A stretch of DNA of 64,000 bases, taken from Rhizobium sp. ACO-34A (GTDB lineage: Bacteria; Pseudomonadota; Alphaproteobacteria; Rhizobiales; Rhizobiaceae). Shown one piece after another: positions 61,901 through 64,000 of the stretch. Every line of letters starts with the position of its first letter. The stretch's first letter is position 1. The position numbers and the translations under genes were made by a program. The notes under the pieces were generated by a model, which saw only the letters and a program-made list of their open reading frames with translations, did not search any database and was not told the origin of the DNA. The stretch is taken from NCBI GenBank assembly GCA_002600635.1, contig CP021371.1, positions 1,367,001 through 1,431,000 of the forward strand. The letters are read 5' to 3'.

Positions 61901-62936
61901 AAGGAAGCCGGCATCGCGGGTGCCCGGCTTGCTTTCTGCGGGGTTTGCCGCGCTTGCGCGCGGTGTGTCCCGTCATCCACGCCTGATCGGCGGGGTGGCG
62001 AGCTTTGCCGTTGCCTTCGGTTTCGTCGCCGCCAATGCGCTCTGGTACCAGCCGGGCCGCCATCCGTCGCCGATCTTCCGCACCCGTGACGCCGCCGATT
62101 TCAATGCGCTTGCCGGCGTCGCCCGCAATCCCATGCAGGAGCAGGATCCGGGCAATACCACCACGTTCAAGATCGAGCGCGCACCCGCCGAGGGCGAACA
62201 GCCGCCAGCCGATGCCGAACCCGTCCAGCAGGCCCAGGCACCACTGCCGAGCGGCGATCTCGATGGCGATGGCGTGAGCGAGCTTGCGGTCGCGGTGCAG
62301 ACAGAGCTTTCCCGCCGCGGCCTTTATGCCGGCGATCCCGATGGCGTGATCGGGCCGCAGACGGAAGCGGCCATTTCCCTTTTCCAGAAGTCCGTCGGCA
62401 TGGAGCCGAGCGGCCTCGTCAGCGACGAGCTGCTGGCGGCTCTCCGGGTCGACAACAGCGCCACGGCCGCCGTGCCGAAACAGCGCCCCCCGGCAGATGT
62501 CTCGTCGGCGCAGGCGACGAAAGACCCGGTTGCCGCCGCCATCCGCAGCGCCGAGAAGGTCGTGACCACCGCGCCGACCCGGCCCGTGGCAAAACCCGAA
62601 ACGGCACGGGCGATCCAGCCGAAGCCGGTCCAGCCCAGACCCGCCCCGCTCAATTCGGAAAGACCGACACCGCCGGCCGCCATTCCGGCATCCGCCGATG
62701 CCAACGACGCCGAAGCTCTGCCCGCGGCGCTCACCGATGCGCCGGATCCGGGGCTCGTCATGGAAATCCAGCGCGGCCTTTCCAACATCGCCTATACCGA
62801 TGTCAGCATCGACGGCGTTGCCGGCGATCAGACCCGTGCCGCGATCCGCCGTTTCCAGCGTCATTACCGCCTGCCGGAAAACGGCGAGCCGAACGCCGCG
62901 GTCCTGAAAAAGCTCAAGGATATCGGCGCTCTCTAG
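61872..62936 (+). CDS. peptidoglycan-binding protein with two PG_binding_1 modules
   Basis: A 354-residue protein with one membrane segment at about 38-58 and a periplasmic part. Two PG_binding_1 modules lie at about 137-195 (VQTELSRRGLYAGDPDGVIGPQTEAAISLFQ) and 296-352 (IQRGLSNIAYTDVSIDGVAGDQTRAAIRRFQ), joined by a Pro/Ala-rich linker. It starts within the kinase gene (ATG 61872), so the two are co-translated. Probably anchors or senses peptidoglycan and may link the kinase to the wall. Confidence 0.92.
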   Translation: MTKRKQKSPERKPASRVPGLLSAGFAALARGVSRHPRLIGGVASFAVAFGFVAANALWYQPGRHPSPIFRTRDAADFNALAGVARNPMQEQDPGNTTTFKIERAPAEGEQPPADAEPVQQAQAPLPSGDLDGDGVSELAVAVQTELSRRGLYAGDPDGVIGPQTEAAISLFQKSVGMEPSGLVSDELLAALRVDNSATAAVPKQRPPADVSSAQATKDPVAAAIRSAEKVVTTAPTRPVAKPETARAIQPKPVQPRPAPLNSERPTPPAAIPASADANDAEALPAALTDAPDPGLVMEIQRGLSNIAYTDVSIDGVAGDQTRAAIRRFQRHYRLPENGEPNAAVLKKLKDIGAL

Positions 62937-63050
62937 AGCATTGCCAGCAAAAGCGTGTCGCGGTTTTGCGTACGGAAATGCGTAGAAACGAGAAGGTAGC
63001 GGGTTTTCGCGATTCGGAGAAAAGCGGAAACTCTCCAAGAAGAGCCTCAT
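62936..63050. repeat. short extragenic repeat ('CCAGCAAAAGTG' class)
   Basis: Starts at the end of the preceding gene with AGAGCATTGCCAGCAAAAGC, then GCGGTTTTGCGTACGGAAAT and GGGTTTTCGCGATTCGGAG; closest relative is 19912-20010. Confidence 0.75.
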
Positions 63051-63163
63051 AAGCCGGAATAGCCCTTTGTCGCGCTTTGGTTGTGAGGCGGCCGCTCCTG
63101 CACATCTTTGCGAATCCTTAACCGCCGCCGCTGATACTGCCAGCGGGTTGGAGGACTCGCCGC

Positions 63164-64000
63164 ATGAACGCCGTGGAAAGATTGTTGCCGGAGGAGGAAA
63201 ACTCCCCGACCGGCTCGCCGCTTGTTGATGCCGATACGCTGCGCAGCATCATCGGAAAACTGGCCCACGAGGCCTCGACGCTCGGCGTCGATCTGGTCGA
63301 TATCGCCGGTGCCATTCAGGACGTCGCGGCGATGTCGAAACGACATTCCGGCATGTTCAACACGGTCACCAGCACGGCGCTTGCCATTGCCGAAACCAAC
63401 AAGGACGTCGCCCAGTCGCTCCGTTCGACCGATGAGACGGCGGCCGGCGCCCGCCAGATGCTGGGAGACTCGGCAAGCCGCCTTGCCGGTGCCGTCGACA
63501 AGATAGACCGCATGGTCGCGGCCTCCAGGGAGATTTCCGGCGAGATCGGCGCTTTCGCCGTGTCGCTTTCCAATGTCGATACGGTGGCCGAGGAGATCGG
63601 CTCGATCGCCCGCCAGACCAATCTTCTGGCCCTGAACGCGGCAATCGAGGCGGCCCGCGCCGGCGAGGCCGGCAAGGGTTTTGCCGTGGTTGCCGCCGAA
63701 ATCCGGGCGCTGTCGCTGCAGACCTCGCAGGCGACAGGCTCGATCCAGGCGATCCTGAGCGAGATCCGCAACAAGATCGCCAAGCTTTCCGAGGCGGGCA
63801 GGGGGGCCAGCGAAAGCGCGCTCGGCGTGCGCGATACTTCCCAGGCGATGAACCAGTCCTTCGGAGCGATGGAAGAGGTCATTACCCGTATTCTCGACGG
63901 CTCCTCGGTCATGGCGAGAACCACGGAGACGGTCGAGCGGCAATGCGCCGATTTCGTCCGCACCCTCGGCGGCATGGCGGCCGAGGTCCAGCATTCCGAC
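63164..64000 (+). CDS. soluble methyl-accepting chemotaxis-like protein (3' end outside)
   Basis: At least 279 residues, still open at the window end. No membrane segment precedes the signalling helices. The MCP hairpin tip is [22 protein letters not shown] followed by [21 protein letters not shown], so it should contact CheW/CheA. ATG at 63164 with GGAGG 9 nt upstream. Cytoplasmic MCPs sense internal signals; the sensor part may lie beyond the window. Confidence 0.88.
   Translation, partial: MNAVERLLPEEENSPTGSPLVDADTLRSIIGKLAHEASTLGVDLVDIAGAIQDVAAMSKRHSGMFNTVTSTALAIAETNKDVAQSLRSTDETAAGARQMLGDSASRLAGAVDKIDRMVAASREISGEIGAFAVSLSNVDTVAEEIGSIARQTNLLALNAAIEAARAGEAGKGFAVVAAEIRALSLQTSQATGSIQAILSEIRNKIAKLSEAGRGASESALGVRDTSQAMNQSFGAMEEVITRILDGSSVMARTTETVERQCADFVRTLGGMAAEVQHSD

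Overview
The window reads as chromosomal DNA of an alphaproteobacterium of the family Rhizobiaceae (Rhizobium/Agrobacterium/Ensifer/Shinella type). The reasons are: a MucR/Ros zinc-finger regulator beside a DivJ-like kinase, a TIGR03808-type TAT-exported repeat protein, a seven-subunit Mrp/Pha cation antiporter operon, choline-binding ChoX with a BetI-type repressor, a Rhizobium-type Zn-dependent asparaginase, several classes of rhizobial intergenic palindromes, and high-GC coding sequence throughout. There is no rRNA, tRNA, CRISPR array or prophage. Genus is not resolved from the sequence alone.

Layout. 1-11.7 kb: an EAL/GGDEF protein, a small lipoprotein, a quinone oxidoreductase, a structured small-RNA-like locus (3866-4062), then a BetI/ChoX/alpha-beta hydrolase/asparaginase block, an SDR/AraC divergent pair and a DeoR/DUF4406 divergent pair. 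11.8-13.2 kb: one IS4-family insertion sequence inside a pre-existing palindrome. 13.3-20 kb: GST, a DUF2087 protein, a GAF-GGDEF-EAL protein, a LysE exporter, the TAT repeat protein and the first copy of a 266-bp miniature inverted-repeat element. 20-33.6 kb: regulator-plus-target pairs (MarR/MFS, PadR/ChrA, OhrR/Ohr, MarR/DUF899-DUF1579-VOC), most with a visible palindromic operator, two paralogous L,D-transpeptidases, a PACE/ABC exporter pair, rpsU and a cold-shock gene.

34-49 kb: polysaccharide deacetylase, a double-PAS GGDEF protein, the second copy of the miniature element directly in front of a class III nucleotide cyclase, VOC proteins, a FixK/FNR-boxed usp-dksA operon, small membrane proteins, an XRE-cupin/GNAT pair, a membrane-anchored AraC protein, msrB, and a TetR gene whose operator recurs in front of the next gene. 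49-55.5 kb: the Mrp/Pha antiporter operon, with overlapping genes except for a 535-bp block of repeats between subunits C and D. 55.5-64 kb: mucR, a DnaA-domain-IV-like protein with a DUF6456 protein, sufE, a uridine-kinase-like P-loop protein, a DUF5330 protein, a divJ-like histidine kinase overlapping a peptidoglycan-binding protein gene, and the start of a soluble methyl-accepting protein.

Functionally the window is rich in envelope and stress genes (peroxide, chromate, drug and cation export, methionine sulfoxide repair, universal stress) and in second-messenger enzymes (three c-di-GMP proteins and one cyclase). The most unusual things seen are the paired miniature elements, whose stems have changed on both sides together between copies, and the three-hairpin RNA-like locus downstream of the quinone oxidoreductase.
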